DNA of 64,000 bases from JAWKUK01 sp964402175 (GTDB lineage: Bacteria > Planctomycetota > UBA1135 > GCA-002686595), in assembly GCA_964402175.1 (NCBI GenBank), contig CAYOBN010000020.1, positions 1 through 64,000 of the forward strand. The letters run 5' to 3'. Shown piece by piece: positions 1 through 8,954 of this stretch. The notes beneath the pieces were generated by a model, which did no database searches, was not told where the DNA came from, and saw only the letters and a list, made by a program, of their open reading frames with translations. Every line of letters starts with the position of its first letter. Position 1 is the first letter of the stretch. The position numbers and the translations under genes are program-made.

Positions 1-132
1 CCGCGGTTGTGGTACTCGACCGTTACCATGTCCGCGTGTGCGGGGGTGCGCCCGCTGGGGCACGCGACCCGAGGCCCGCCGCGCGCCGCACCGCAAACTC
101 GTACCTGGTACCGTTCGATTCCTACAACCGGG

Positions 133-1548
133 TTAGAGCTTCACGTACTCGAACTCGATCGGCTGGCTGTTGATGCCGCGCAGCGGGGGGGAGATCCAGT
201 CGGCGAACTTGCCGGGCTCCGTCACGGGGCGCATGAGGCTCTTCACGAAGGCCGCCTCTTCCTGGGTCGGCAGGAACTCCGTGCGGCGGCGCTCGTACTC
301 CGAGCGGTCCATCGGCTCGCCGGTCACCGGGTGGAAGCAGCCGCCCGCGTACTCACCGACCGTGCGGTTGAAGCGCTTGTGGGGGTAGGTGAAGCGGAAG
401 GGGTTGTTCGCGCGCTCGCACTCGCGGTTCCAGTACGCGACGCCCTTCTCGTTCTCCGCGATGTACTCCTCGCGCAGCACCTCGTTCATCGCGTTGCGCA
501 GCGGGACCTCTTCCTTGACGAGGCGACCGTCGACGTAACGCTCGAGGACGAAGGCCTGGCCGAGCGCGGTGTGCTCCTCGTACTTCTCCTCGTACGCACG
601 GCCCTTGAGGCCCGCGCCGAAGAAGTTGGCGGAGTTGCTCGAGACCTCGGAGCCGAACAGGTCGAGCGAGCTCGAGGCCCAGAAGTTGACGTACTTCTGG
701 ATGATCTCTAGCGGGATCGCGCCGTGCTCCTTCGGGTCGGCGTCGGGGTACTGGCTCATCACCTCGCACGTGCGCTTGATGACGCGTGCGACGCCCGTCT
801 GGCCCACGAACATGTGGTGCGCCTCTTCGGTCAGCATGAAGCGCGTCGTGCGCGCCAGCGGCTCGAAGCCGGACTCGGCGAGCGAGAGGAGCTGGTACTT
901 GCCGTCACGGTCCGTGAACATCGTGAAGCAGAAGAAGCTCAGCCAGTCGTGGCACGGCTCGTTGAACGTCGTCAGGATCCGCGGGTGGTCCGCGTTGCCC
1001 GAGCGGCGCTGCAGGAGCTCGTCGGCCTCTTCGCGGCCGTCCTTGCCGAAGTAGCTGTGCAAGAGGTAGACCATCGCCCAGAGGTGGCGGCCCTCTTCGA
1101 CGTTCACCTGGAAGAGGTTGCGCAGGTCGTACAGCGACGGCGCGGTCAGGCCGAGGAGGCGCTGCTGCTCGACGGAGGCCGGCTCGGTGTCGCCCTGCGT
1201 CACGATCAGGCGGCGCAGCCAGTTGCGGTACTCACCGGGCACCTCCTGCCACACCGGCTTGCCGAGGTGGTCGCCGAAGCCGATCTTGCCGCCCGGCTCG
1301 GTGGGGGTGAGGAAGATGCCCCAGCGGTAGTCCGGCATCTTCACGTAGTCGAAGTGCGCCCAGCCATCGCGGTCGACGGAGACCGCCGTGCGCAGGTAGA
1401 CGTCGTTCTCGTTGAAGTCGGTGGGGCCCGTGCTGCGCCACCAATCGATGTAGTCCGGCTGCCACTGCTCGAGCGCGCGCTGGAGGCGCTTGTCCGAGCG
1501 AAGGTCGACGTTGTTCGGGATCTTCTGGCTGTAGTCGATGCCTGCCAT
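133..1548 (-). CDS. boxB: Benzoyl-CoA 2,3-epoxidase, di-iron oxygenase subunit BoxB
   Basis: 471 aa, the usual BoxB length. BoxB is the soluble class I di-iron oxygenase that converts benzoyl-CoA to 2,3-epoxybenzoyl-CoA in the aerobic box benzoate pathway, with electrons from BoxA. The carboxylate/histidine ligand set is visible at E122, E152-GR-H155, D213 and E242-AH-H245, a pattern that matches my memory of the characterised enzyme with a constant two-residue offset. It lies downstream of boxC on the same strand and has a good GGAG ribosome site about 8 nt before its ATG. BoxA, the reductase partner, and a benzoate-CoA ligase are not in the window and may lie beyond base 1. The 130 bases downstream of the stop show no recognisable gene. 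Confidence 0.96.
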   Translation of the reverse strand: MAGIDYSQKIPNNVDLRSDKRLQRALEQWQPDYIDWWRSTGPTDFNENDVYLRTAVSVDRDGWAHFDYVKMPDYRWGIFLTPTEPGGKIGFGDHLGKPVWQEVPGEYRNWLRRLIVTQGDTEPASVEQQRLLGLTAPSLYDLRNLFQVNVEEGRHLWAMVYLLHSYFGKDGREEADELLQRRSGNADHPRILTTFNEPCHDWLSFFCFTMFTDRDGKYQLLSLAESGFEPLARTTRFMLTEEAHHMFVGQTGVARVIKRTCEVMSQYPDADPKEHGAIPLEIIQKYVNFWASSSLDLFGSEVSSNSANFFGAGLKGRAYEEKYEEHTALGQAFVLERYVDGRLVKEEVPLRNAMNEVLREEYIAENEKGVAYWNRECERANNPFRFTYPHKRFNRTVGEYAGGCFHPVTGEPMDRSEYERRRTEFLPTQEEAAFVKSLMRPVTEPGKFADWISPPLRGINSQPIEFEYVKL

Positions 1549-1573
1549 GGTGTGACTCCGCGAGGGTGAGGTG

Positions 1574-1596
1574 TGCTGCTGCTGCTGCTGCTGCTG
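1574..1596. repeat. (TGC)7 trinucleotide repeat between boxC and boxB
   Basis: Seven perfect TGC units plus a trailing TG, read on the + strand (CAG repeats on the transcribed minus strand). They fill the short gap between the boxC stop at 1600 and the boxB leader. A change in copy number would change the boxC-boxB spacing but not a reading frame. Confidence 0.9.
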
Positions 1597-1599
1597 GTC

Positions 1600-3261
1600 T
1601 TATGTTCGCTCGATCGCGAACTCGGGACGCGTCGGGGTGCCGTAACAGACGAGCGCGCCCTTTTCGCCGGCGGCGTTCGGACGCTGGAAGATCCAGTTCT
1701 GCCACGCGCTGAGACGGCCGAAGATCTTCGTCTCCATCGTCTCAGGGCCCGCAAAACGCAGGTTGGCTTCCATGCCGGTCAGCGCGTCGGGCGAGAAGCT
1801 CGCGCGCTCTTCGATCGCGAGGCGCAGCTCGTCGTCCCAGTCGATTTCGTCCGGCGCAAACGTCGCGAGGCCGAGCTCGTCCGCCTCTGCCGCCGGAATG
1901 CGGCGCATTTGCGCGAGGATCTCGTGCACGCGGTCGGGCTCGCCGAGGAAGCGTGTCTCGAGGCGCGAGATGCCGTTCGGCATCGGGTACATGCCCGCGT
2001 TCGCCGCGGTCACGCCGATCGAGATGTCGTGCCCCGAATCGTTGAGCAAGTACGTCCGGTCGGCCGACAACGCGAGCTCGAGGAGCGAACCCGTGAACGC
2101 GGTGCCGTCGTCGATCACGGCGTAGAAGCTCTTCGACGAGAGGTCGAACTTCTTCAGCACGCGCTTCACGTAGTGCCGGACCTCGTTGATGAACCAGTGG
2201 TCGTTGCCGGCCACCAGCTTGTCCGTCGCCTCCACGCTGTCCATGCTGCCCGTCGCGCGCAGCAACACGAGCGCGAGGTCGCGCAGGTCGAAGCGCAGGT
2301 GCAAGAGCGCGTCTTCGAGCTCGCGGAACGCTTGGAAGAACCACCACGCAGCGCCCTCGGCAGCCGCGGCTTCGGTGGTCTTCGGGCACGACTCCGGCGC
2401 GTTGACCGTGAGGCGCGCCACGCGCTCCTCGTCGTTCCACGTGAGCTCGACGTAGCGGTAACGCAGCCCGTCGTCCGTGCGCTCGTACGCGACCGGCGGC
2501 AGCGCCACACCTTGGGTGCCCGCCGCGCGGGCCGGCAGCGTGTCCGCGAGCGCGCGCGCCTCGTGCGCGACCGTCTCGTCCCACTTCGACAGCGGCACGA
2601 TGCGATCGACGAGGTTCCACTCGACCGCCCGCTTGCCCTTGATGCCCTCCGCGATCGTGCTGAACACGTCGCAGCGGTCGCGGCGGATCTTGCGTTTGTC
2701 GGTGATGCGCGTCAGGCCGCCCGTGCCGGGCAACACCCCGAGCAGCGGGACCTCGGGGAACGACACCGCGCTGTTGCGGTCGTCGACGAGCACGATGCGA
2801 TCCGCGGCGAGCGCGAGCTCGTAGCCGCCGCCCGAGGCCGTGCCGTTGAGCGCCGCGAGGAAGCGCTTGTTCGAGTTCTCCGAGGCGTCTTCGATGCCGA
2901 GGCGCGTCTCGTTGGTGTACTTGCAGAAGTTCACCTTGAAGGCGTGCGCGCTCGAGCGCAGCATCATGATGTTCGCGCCCGCGCAGAAGACGCGGTCCAG
3001 GGCGCCCGTCAGCACCACCGCGCGCACCGCCGGGTGCTCGAAGCGCAGGCGCTGCAGCGCATCGGCGAGCTCGATGTCGACCCCGAGGTCGTAGCTGTTC
3101 AGCTTCAGCTCGTAACCCGGGCGCATGCCCCCCGCGGGGTCCACGTTCATCCGCAGCGTCGCGATGTCCCCGTCGACGGCGAGCTGCCAGTGGCGGTAGC
3201 GCTCCGGATGGGTCTGGAAGTTCGTCAGCACGCCGGTCGGCGCGGGGGCGGTCGTGGCCAT
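1600..3261 (-). CDS. boxC: Benzoyl-CoA-dihydrodiol lyase BoxC
   Basis: 553 aa, typical BoxC length. BoxC is a double crotonase-fold enzyme that opens the ring of 2,3-epoxy/dihydrodiol-benzoyl-CoA, giving 3,4-dehydroadipyl-CoA semialdehyde and formate. The N-terminal half carries the crotonase oxyanion-hole features around CAGANIMML (about residues 93-101) and NGTASGGGYELALAADR (about 138-154). The second half holds a second, more degenerate crotonase-like unit. It is the first gene of the minus-strand box operon and starts with ATG about 70 nt from the divergent regulator gene, so the shared gap probably holds the operon promoter. Confidence 0.95.
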   Translation of the reverse strand: MATTAPAPTGVLTNFQTHPERYRHWQLAVDGDIATLRMNVDPAGGMRPGYELKLNSYDLGVDIELADALQRLRFEHPAVRAVVLTGALDRVFCAGANIMMLRSSAHAFKVNFCKYTNETRLGIEDASENSNKRFLAALNGTASGGGYELALAADRIVLVDDRNSAVSFPEVPLLGVLPGTGGLTRITDKRKIRRDRCDVFSTIAEGIKGKRAVEWNLVDRIVPLSKWDETVAHEARALADTLPARAAGTQGVALPPVAYERTDDGLRYRYVELTWNDEERVARLTVNAPESCPKTTEAAAAEGAAWWFFQAFRELEDALLHLRFDLRDLALVLLRATGSMDSVEATDKLVAGNDHWFINEVRHYVKRVLKKFDLSSKSFYAVIDDGTAFTGSLLELALSADRTYLLNDSGHDISIGVTAANAGMYPMPNGISRLETRFLGEPDRVHEILAQMRRIPAAEADELGLATFAPDEIDWDDELRLAIEERASFSPDALTGMEANLRFAGPETMETKIFGRLSAWQNWIFQRPNAAGEKGALVCYGTPTRPEFAIERT

Positions 3262-3295
3262 GGGCTGGGCAGTTGGGGGTGAGAAGAATACTGCT

Positions 3296-3306
3296 CGCTC
3301 TGAGCG
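3296..3306. promoter_or_regulatory. Palindrome in the boxC/boxR divergent region, candidate operator
   Basis: The 11-base perfect inverted repeat CGCTC-T-GAGCG sits midway between the divergent boxC and boxR starts. A related sequence, TGCTCAGCG, recurs at 3323-3331. BoxR/BzdR-type repressors bind the promoter of their box/bzd genes and are released by benzoyl-CoA, so this is a plausible site. The sequence differs from the TGCA-containing operators I recall for Azoarcus, so the assignment is inference from position and symmetry only. Confidence 0.4.
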
Positions 3307-3317
3307 GACAGGGGTAG

Positions 3318-3323
3318 TATAAT
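3318..3323 (+). promoter_or_regulatory. Consensus -10 hexamer TATAAT before boxR
   Basis: A perfect TATAAT lies in an otherwise very GC-rich region, 9 nt before the first possible boxR ATG (3333). If it is the -10 element for boxR, transcription would begin at about 3330. The mRNA would then be leaderless for the 3333 start, or have a leader of about 70 nt if translation begins at Met24 (3402). On the opposite strand the same bases read TATACT (3316-3321), so it could also serve boxC. No good -35 is obvious. Confidence 0.5.
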
Positions 3324-3332
3324 GCTCAGCGT

Positions 3333-4136
3333 ATGGCGCGGCAAGCGGGAATCGACGGGAACGGGTCCCAGGACCTCGGGCAGACGGGGGCGGGTCCCGG
3401 AATGGGGCTCCTGCGGGAGCTCGGCCAGCGCCTGCGGCGCGCGCGGGAGGCCGCCGGGCTGAGCGTCGCCGAGCTCGCGCGCCGCGCGGGGGTCTCGCGC
3501 CGCCACGTCACCGAGGCCGAAGCCGGGCGCGCGAACCTGACCATCCTGACCCTGGCCGAGCTGGCCGTGCCGCTCGGGGTCGGCCTCGGGCACCTCTGCG
3601 ACCTGCCGCTCGCCGCCCAGGGCGAGCGGGTGGCCCTCGTCGGCCTGCGCGGCGCGGGCAAGACGACGGTCGGGCGCGCCCTCGCGCGCGCCCTCGACGC
3701 GCGCTTCGTCGAGCTCGACGAGCGCATCGAGGCCCGCGCGGGCCTCTCGCTGGCCGAGATCTTCGACCTGCACGGCGTCGAGGCCTACCGGCGCTACGAG
3801 CGCGAGGCGCTCGAGGAGGTGCTCGGCGAGGGCCAGCGCCTCGTGATCGCCACCGGCGGCTCGATCGTCACGAGCGAAGAGACGTGGGCGCGCCTGCGCG
3901 CCGTCTGCCGCACGGTCTGGCTGCGCGCCGCGCCCGAGGAGCACCTCGCGCGGGTCCTGCAGCAGGGCGACCGGCGGCCGATGGCGGGCCGGCCCCGGGC
4001 CCTCGAGGAGCTGCGCGAGATCTTGACGCGCCGCGAGCCGCGCTACGCGCTCGCGGACCTGACGCTGGACACCGCCGACGCGGGGCACGCCGAAGGCGTC
4101 GCCCAGCGGATCGCGGGGTGGCTCGCGCGCGGCTGA
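3333..4136 (+). CDS. boxR: BoxR-type regulator: XRE helix-turn-helix fused to a shikimate-kinase-like domain
   Basis: 267 aa. Residues about 25-90 form an XRE-type helix-turn-helix (LSVAELARRAGVSRRHVTEAE). Residues about 98-265 form a shikimate-kinase-like domain with Walker A GLRGAGKTT at 104-112 and the ATGG segment typical of AroK. This two-domain design is that of the BzdR/BoxR repressors, where the kinase-like domain senses benzoyl-CoA rather than making shikimate phosphate. The divergent position next to boxC supports that role. Met24 (3402) is an alternative start: the conserved domain begins directly after it, and a consensus -10 sits only 9 nt before the first ATG. It should not be read as a genuine aroK. 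Confidence 0.9.
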   Translation: MARQAGIDGNGSQDLGQTGAGPGMGLLRELGQRLRRAREAAGLSVAELARRAGVSRRHVTEAEAGRANLTILTLAELAVPLGVGLGHLCDLPLAAQGERVALVGLRGAGKTTVGRALARALDARFVELDERIEARAGLSLAEIFDLHGVEAYRRYEREALEEVLGEGQRLVIATGGSIVTSEETWARLRAVCRTVWLRAAPEEHLARVLQQGDRRPMAGRPRALEELREILTRREPRYALADLTLDTADAGHAEGVAQRIAGWLARG

Positions 4137-4159
4137 GAGGCGCCGCCCGCCGCGGGCGC

Positions 4160-5182
4160 TCAGCGCAACGCCGCCGCGAGCCGCTCGACGCTGGCGGCCA
4201 ACCGAGCCAGGGGCGGCGCGCCGCTCGGGTCGCTGCGCAGCCACGCATCGAAGTGCACGGAGCGCACCCCGAGGACCTTCTCCAGGCGCTCCGCGAGCGC
4301 CGGCGGGGGCGGCGCGGGCCAGAGGAGCACCTTCGCCGAGGTCGCGGCGGTCGCCTCGAGCGTGCGCAGCGCCCCGTCGTTCGCGCCGCCGTCCGGGGCC
4401 CAGGGATCGAGGGACAGGTTCGTGACCTCCGCCCCGAGCGCCCGCGCGAGGTAGCCGTAACAGGGCCACGCCGCGTAGAGGCGCTGCCCCTTGATGCGCG
4501 GGGCGAGCTGCGCCAGGGCCGCCCGGTAGCGCGCGACGCCCTCGCGCACGGCCGGCCGGCGCAGCTCGAGCGCGGTGCGGGCCCCGGGGAAGCGCTCCGC
4601 CGCCAGCTCCGTCACCCGGGCGAGCTGTTGGGCCAGGAGGTCGGGGTCGAGCCAGACGTGGGGGTCCCGGCCCGTGTGGCTGTGCTCTTCGCCTGCGCCG
4701 TGGGTGTGGCGCACGACGGGCAGCTCGAGGGTCTGCCCGTCGAGCTCCCTGGCGTGCGCCTCGCCGACGCGGCTCGGGGGGAGGCTGGCGCGCTCGGCCC
4801 AGGCCTCCAGGCCGGCGCCCGAGAAGAGCGCCAGCCGCGCCGCGCGCAGCGCCTGGACCACCGCGCGGTCCGGGGCCCAGTGGGCCGGGTCGACGTTCTC
4901 CGGGACGGGCTGGGTCCAGGGCACGTGCTCCCCGAGGGCCTCCGCCGCCAGGGCCGCCGCCGGAGCCGACGCGCAGGCGACGACGGCGCGCAGCGGGGCG
5001 CGTTCGGGCGCGCCGGAGCCCTGCCCGCAGGCCGCGGCTGCGGCCAGTGCCACCGCAATCACGGTGCACCGGAGGAGCGCCCGGGGGAACTTCGGTGCCG
5101 CAGGCGGCGCCAGGGCGCCCCCCGCATGCCTCCGGGACGCGGGCCGCTCGAGGAGGCGAACGAGGGTGGGGCCAGGGTGCAT
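4160..5182 (-). CDS. Metal ABC transporter substrate-binding lipoprotein (ZnuA-like, divergent)
   Basis: 340 aa from the ATG at 5182; upstream in-frame codons run into the divergent promoter region. A hydrophobic stretch ends in a lipobox-like AAAAAC with Cys52, so the protein is probably a lipoprotein. The fold family is cluster A-I metal-binding proteins (ZnuA/TroA). H101 (DPAHW), a His-rich loop at 159-170, H175 in the classic DPHVWLDP motif, and D312 are present. The usual third His, in the segment before the GYLARALG motif, is replaced (AAWPCYGYLARALG, W239). No permease or ATPase of a metal transporter lies beside it, so it is an orphan here. Metal specificity cannot be told. Confidence 0.75.
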   Translation of the reverse strand: MHPGPTLVRLLERPASRRHAGGALAPPAAPKFPRALLRCTVIAVALAAAAACGQGSGAPERAPLRAVVACASAPAAALAAEALGEHVPWTQPVPENVDPAHWAPDRAVVQALRAARLALFSGAGLEAWAERASLPPSRVGEAHARELDGQTLELPVVRHTHGAGEEHSHTGRDPHVWLDPDLLAQQLARVTELAAERFPGARTALELRRPAVREGVARYRAALAQLAPRIKGQRLYAAWPCYGYLARALGAEVTNLSLDPWAPDGGANDGALRTLEATAATSAKVLLWPAPPPPALAERLEKVLGVRSVHFDAWLRSDPSGAPPLARLAASVERLAAALR

Positions 5183-5327
5183 GGCAGATCGGGAAGCCCA
5201 GAGCGAGAGGAGGCGGGTCGAGCGGCGCTGCGGCGCGCCGGCGGGAGGATACCACCCGCCCCGCCGGCATCGCGTAGATTGGACCGCGACCGTCCGCACC
5301 GCCCCCCGGGGCCCCACCGCCGCGCCG

Positions 5328-7424
5328 ATGATCACCCCTAGCCGCACCTCCGCCTGCGCCGTGCTGGGCCAGCTCGCGCTCGCCCTCTGCCTCGCCGTGA
5401 CCTCCTGGGGCCGCCCGCAGGCCAGCGCCGCCGACACAGCGACCGGGGAGTCCGTCGTCGCCGGGCCGAAGGCCTACGATGCCTTCCACCCCGACCGCGG
5501 GACGCCCGCGACGCCTCTCTACGGGGGCCGCCTGATCGTGCACGCGCCCGCGCAGCCGAAGCACATCAACTACGTCACGGAGAACTCCGGCGAGACCCGC
5601 CGGATGATCTACGTCGTGCACGACAACCTGCTGGAGCAGGACTGGGAGTACCACGACTTCCGCCCGAAGGCCGCCGAGTCGATCGTCGTCGAGGACCTCG
5701 TCGTCCTGACCGAAGAGGCCGGCGCCCGGATCCCGGGGGCCATCGACGCGCGCGTCGTGCGGCGCGACGGCAAACCGGGGCTGCGCGCGGTCAAAGCCGT
5801 CTACGGCGAGGTCGCGCCCGCTGCGGACGGCGAGGGCGAAGGGGGCTTCGTCGTGACCCCGCGCTCGCCGCTGTCCGACGTCGCCGAGCCGCTGACGCTC
5901 GCCGCGGCCGACGTCGACGTGATCGAGCGGGGCACCGTCTTCACGTTCACGCTGCGCGAGGGGGTGCGCTGGCACCCGTCCCAGGTCTACGCCGGGGACG
6001 CCGCCGCGCTCGCGCGCATCGGGACCCAGACCCTCGACACCCGCGATGTGCACTTCTCGTGGGCGCTCTATCAGAACCCCGCCGTCGACTGCGGCGAGCG
6101 GCGCTTCATGTTCGAGAAGATGACCGACTGCCGCGTGCTCGACGAGCGGCGCGTGCGCTTCATCTACCAGGAGCAATACGCGTTCGCGCTCGGTCAGGTC
6201 GGAGTCTCGCTGCTCATCCTGCCGTCGCACCTCTACGACCTCTCGGACGAGGACAACCCGGCGTACGACCCGCAGGCGTCGCAGCTCAAACAAGCGGAGC
6301 ACATCAACCAGAACCCGCACAACCAGCTCTGGGTCGGGATCGGGCCGTACCGCATCACGGAGTGGAACAGCCAGTACATCGAAGCGCAGCGCTTCACCGA
6401 TGAACAAGGCGCGCCGCTCTATTACAACCACGCGGACGCGGGCTACGCGGACGTGATCCGTTGGCGGCACATCGCCGATGACGAGGTCGCGATGACCGCG
6501 CTCGAGAACGGCGAGGTCGATTTCTTCGATCGCGTGAAGACGAGCGACTACTTCGGCGAACGCACCGCGCGCGACTCCTTCACACGGCGCTTCTACAAGG
6601 GCTACCGCTACCTCGGCATCTACGGCTACGTGGGGTGGAACTCGTACCGGCCGCAGCTCGCGGAGCGCGACGTGCGCATCGCGCTCGCCCACGCGTTCGA
6701 CCACGAGGCGTACCGCATGAGCAACTACATGGGGCTCGCGCGGCAGACCACCGGGCCCGTCCCCTACGGAACCGACGGGTATCCGATGGACCTGAAGCCG
6801 TTCCCGTACAACCCGGCGCGCGCCGTCGAGCTCCTGGAGGAGGCTGGCTGGTACGACCGCGATGGGGACGACATCGTCGACAAAGACGGCGTGAAGCTCT
6901 CGATCGAGGTGCTCTATCCCGCCGGGAACCAGGCTTCGGCGCTGTACTGCACGAAGCTGCAGGAGGCGCTGCGCGCCATCGGGGTCGAGCTGCGCATCGC
7001 GCAGCTCGAGTGGGCCACCCTGCGCGAGCGTGTGCTGTCGCGCGACTTCGACGCGTGCAGCCTGGCTTGGATCCCGCCTCTCGAGCCGGACCCCGAGCAG
7101 CTCTGGCACTCACGGCACGGCGCACGCGACGCGCGCTCGTCCAACAACGCGGGGGTGTGCGATGACAAGGTCGACGACTACGTCGTGCGCATCCAGCGCG
7201 AGCTCGATGTGGACGCTCGCATGGCGCTCTGGCGCGAGTTCCAGCGCTACCTCTACCTCGAGATCCAGCCGTACCTCTTCTCCTACAACGTGCCGAACAA
7301 GTACGCGATCAGCCGCCGGATCCGCGGGTTCCAGCACTTCGCGATCGACCCCGGGTACGCGCTGCGTCGGTGGTACTTCTCGGATCCGTCCGATCCGGCC
7401 CTGCGCAAGACCTTGGCACCCTGA
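5328..7424 (+). CDS. Peptide/oligopeptide ABC transporter substrate-binding protein (SBP family 5)
   Basis: 698 aa from ATG 5328, chosen because a signal peptide follows directly (charged start, hydrophobic AVLGQLALALCLAV, Ala-rich cleavage region near residue 35). Upstream in-frame codons are only noise over the divergent gap. Family-5 hallmarks include the VRWHPS segment, the VHFSWALYQNP segment, GIGPYRITEW, and PFPYNPARAVELLEEAGW followed by a lobe-II region ending near 690. It is at the long end for the family because of an insert around residues 100-190. It opens a five-gene transporter operon. The substrate is unknown; di/oligopeptides or short peptide-like compounds are the family norm. 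Confidence 0.92.
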   Translation: MITPSRTSACAVLGQLALALCLAVTSWGRPQASAADTATGESVVAGPKAYDAFHPDRGTPATPLYGGRLIVHAPAQPKHINYVTENSGETRRMIYVVHDNLLEQDWEYHDFRPKAAESIVVEDLVVLTEEAGARIPGAIDARVVRRDGKPGLRAVKAVYGEVAPAADGEGEGGFVVTPRSPLSDVAEPLTLAAADVDVIERGTVFTFTLREGVRWHPSQVYAGDAAALARIGTQTLDTRDVHFSWALYQNPAVDCGERRFMFEKMTDCRVLDERRVRFIYQEQYAFALGQVGVSLLILPSHLYDLSDEDNPAYDPQASQLKQAEHINQNPHNQLWVGIGPYRITEWNSQYIEAQRFTDEQGAPLYYNHADAGYADVIRWRHIADDEVAMTALENGEVDFFDRVKTSDYFGERTARDSFTRRFYKGYRYLGIYGYVGWNSYRPQLAERDVRIALAHAFDHEAYRMSNYMGLARQTTGPVPYGTDGYPMDLKPFPYNPARAVELLEEAGWYDRDGDDIVDKDGVKLSIEVLYPAGNQASALYCTKLQEALRAIGVELRIAQLEWATLRERVLSRDFDACSLAWIPPLEPDPEQLWHSRHGARDARSSNNAGVCDDKVDDYVVRIQRELDVDARMALWREFQRYLYLEIQPYLFSYNVPNKYAISRRIRGFQHFAIDPGYALRRWYFSDPSDPALRKTLAP

Positions 7425-7448
7425 TCGCGCCAGCGCCCCATACCCGCG

Positions 7449-8954
7449 TTGCTGACCTTCGTCCTGAGGCGCCTCCTCTTGATGATCCCGACGACGTTCG
7501 GGATCGCGCTGGTCATCTTCGCGGTGTACCACGCGGCGCCAGGCGATCCAGCGACGGTGATGATGGGGGACCAGAGCACGGGTGACGGCGGCGCCGATGG
7601 GGACGCCGAGGGGCGCATCGAGGCCTTCCGGCGCAAACACGGGCTGGACCGCAGCCTGTTCGTGCAGTTCTTCGACTACATCGGCCCGTTCAATCTCGGG
7701 CCAGAGGGGCACCCATGGTTCAGCTCGCCGCGCACCGAGCGCAAGGTCGTCGAGCGCGAGGTCCCGGGCGACGCTGGCGCCCCGCCGCGCCGTGTGACGG
7801 AGGGTGTGCTGGTCGCGATCGAGCACCTCTACGAGACGCCCGCCGAGGAGCGCGCGCGGCTCGACTCTGCTGTCGCCGCGCTCCTCGACCGCCGCGGTGA
7901 CGAAGCACAGTGGGAGGCGGCCCGCGCGACGCTCGCGGCGTCGGGGCTCCGGCGCGCTGCGCCGCCGCTCCTCACGGCGCTCTACGAGCGGCGCCTCGCT
8001 GCGACCGCCGAGCGCGCGGAGATCCAGCGCCTGTGCCAGGCGCTCGCAGCGCTCGCCGGCGAGTCGCCCGAGCTCGACCCTCTGCTCGCCGACGACGACA
8101 GCGAAGCGGACCGACACCGGCTGCGGTGTTGGTTCGGGTGGTACTACACCCACGGCGGTGACCGCACACAGAACACCGGGGAGCGCCCCTTCGGCGGCCT
8201 CCTCGCCCTCGACCCAGGGCGCGAGATGCAGTCGGGCGCTTCGGTGGCGAGTGAGCTCGCGAAGCGGCTCTCGGTGACCGTGCCGCTCTCGCTCGCTTCG
8301 ATCGTGCTCTCCTACCTGCTCGCGCTGCCGCTCGGTGTGTTCTCCGCGCGCCGTCAGGGTCGCGCGGTCGACGGCGCGGTGACGACGGGGCTCTTCCTCT
8401 TGTATTCCGTCCCGACGTTCTGGGCCGGGCTGATGCTGATCCTCCTGTTCGGTCAGGGCGGGCTCGGCTGGCTGCCCGTGATCGGGCTCTACGACAAGGA
8501 CTTCGCGAGCTTCACACCCGCGCAGCAGGTCATCGACGTGCTGCTCCACGCGGTCTTGCCCGTGCTCACGCTGACCTACGGGAGCCTCGCATACATCTCC
8601 CGGCAGATGCGCGCAGGGTTGCTCGATGTCATCCGGCAGGACTACGTCCGCACGGCCCGCGCCAAGGGCCTCTCGGAGGACCGCGTCATCTACAAACACG
8701 CGCTGCGCAACGCGGTCCTGCCGATCCTGACGTTGTTCGCGACGATTCTGCCGGCCCTCATCGGTGGGTCGGTCATCGTCGAGCGTGTGTTCGATCTGCC
8801 GGGAATGGGGAGCTACGCCTTCGAGGGCCTCCTGCGGCGCGACTTCTCGATCGTCATGGCGACGACGTTGCTCGTCGGCGTGATGACGCAGCTCGGCATC
8901 TTGCTCTCGGACGTCCTGTACTCCATCGTCGACCCACGGATCCGACTGGCGTGA
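7449..8954 (+). CDS. Peptide ABC transporter permease, DppB/YejB-like, with a large insert
   Basis: 501 aa, against roughly 310-360 for DppB/OppB/YejB. TM1 is at about 5-32 and is followed by the family AAPGDP motif. The permease core occupies about 265-500, with the EAA loop RQDYVRTARAKGLSEDR and the VFDLPGMG motif. Between them lies an added, probably extracytoplasmic segment of some 200 residues (about 45-255), rich in Ala, Arg and Glu and likely helical. The TTG start at 7449 is the only one that keeps TM1 intact. No Shine-Dalgarno is obvious, and the gene begins 24 nt after the binding-protein gene. Its stop overlaps the next start (GTGA). Confidence 0.9.
   Translation: MLTFVLRRLLLMIPTTFGIALVIFAVYHAAPGDPATVMMGDQSTGDGGADGDAEGRIEAFRRKHGLDRSLFVQFFDYIGPFNLGPEGHPWFSSPRTERKVVEREVPGDAGAPPRRVTEGVLVAIEHLYETPAEERARLDSAVAALLDRRGDEAQWEAARATLAASGLRRAAPPLLTALYERRLAATAERAEIQRLCQALAALAGESPELDPLLADDDSEADRHRLRCWFGWYYTHGGDRTQNTGERPFGGLLALDPGREMQSGASVASELAKRLSVTVPLSLASIVLSYLLALPLGVFSARRQGRAVDGAVTTGLFLLYSVPTFWAGLMLILLFGQGGLGWLPVIGLYDKDFASFTPAQQVIDVLLHAVLPVLTLTYGSLAYISRQMRAGLLDVIRQDYVRTARAKGLSEDRVIYKHALRNAVLPILTLFATILPALIGGSVIVERVFDLPGMGSYAFEGLLRRDFSIVMATTLLVGVMTQLGILLSDVLYSIVDPRIRLA

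Noticed and set aside
3333..4136. Shikimate kinase for aromatic amino-acid synthesis
   Set aside because: The helix-turn-helix fusion and the position divergent from boxC indicate a BoxR-type benzoyl-CoA-responsive regulator.
3225..7109. Minus-strand open frame of about 1290 codons opposite boxR and the peptide-binding protein
   Set aside because: The composition is Arg/Ala/Gly-rich shadow sequence; the opposite strand carries clear families with conserved motifs.
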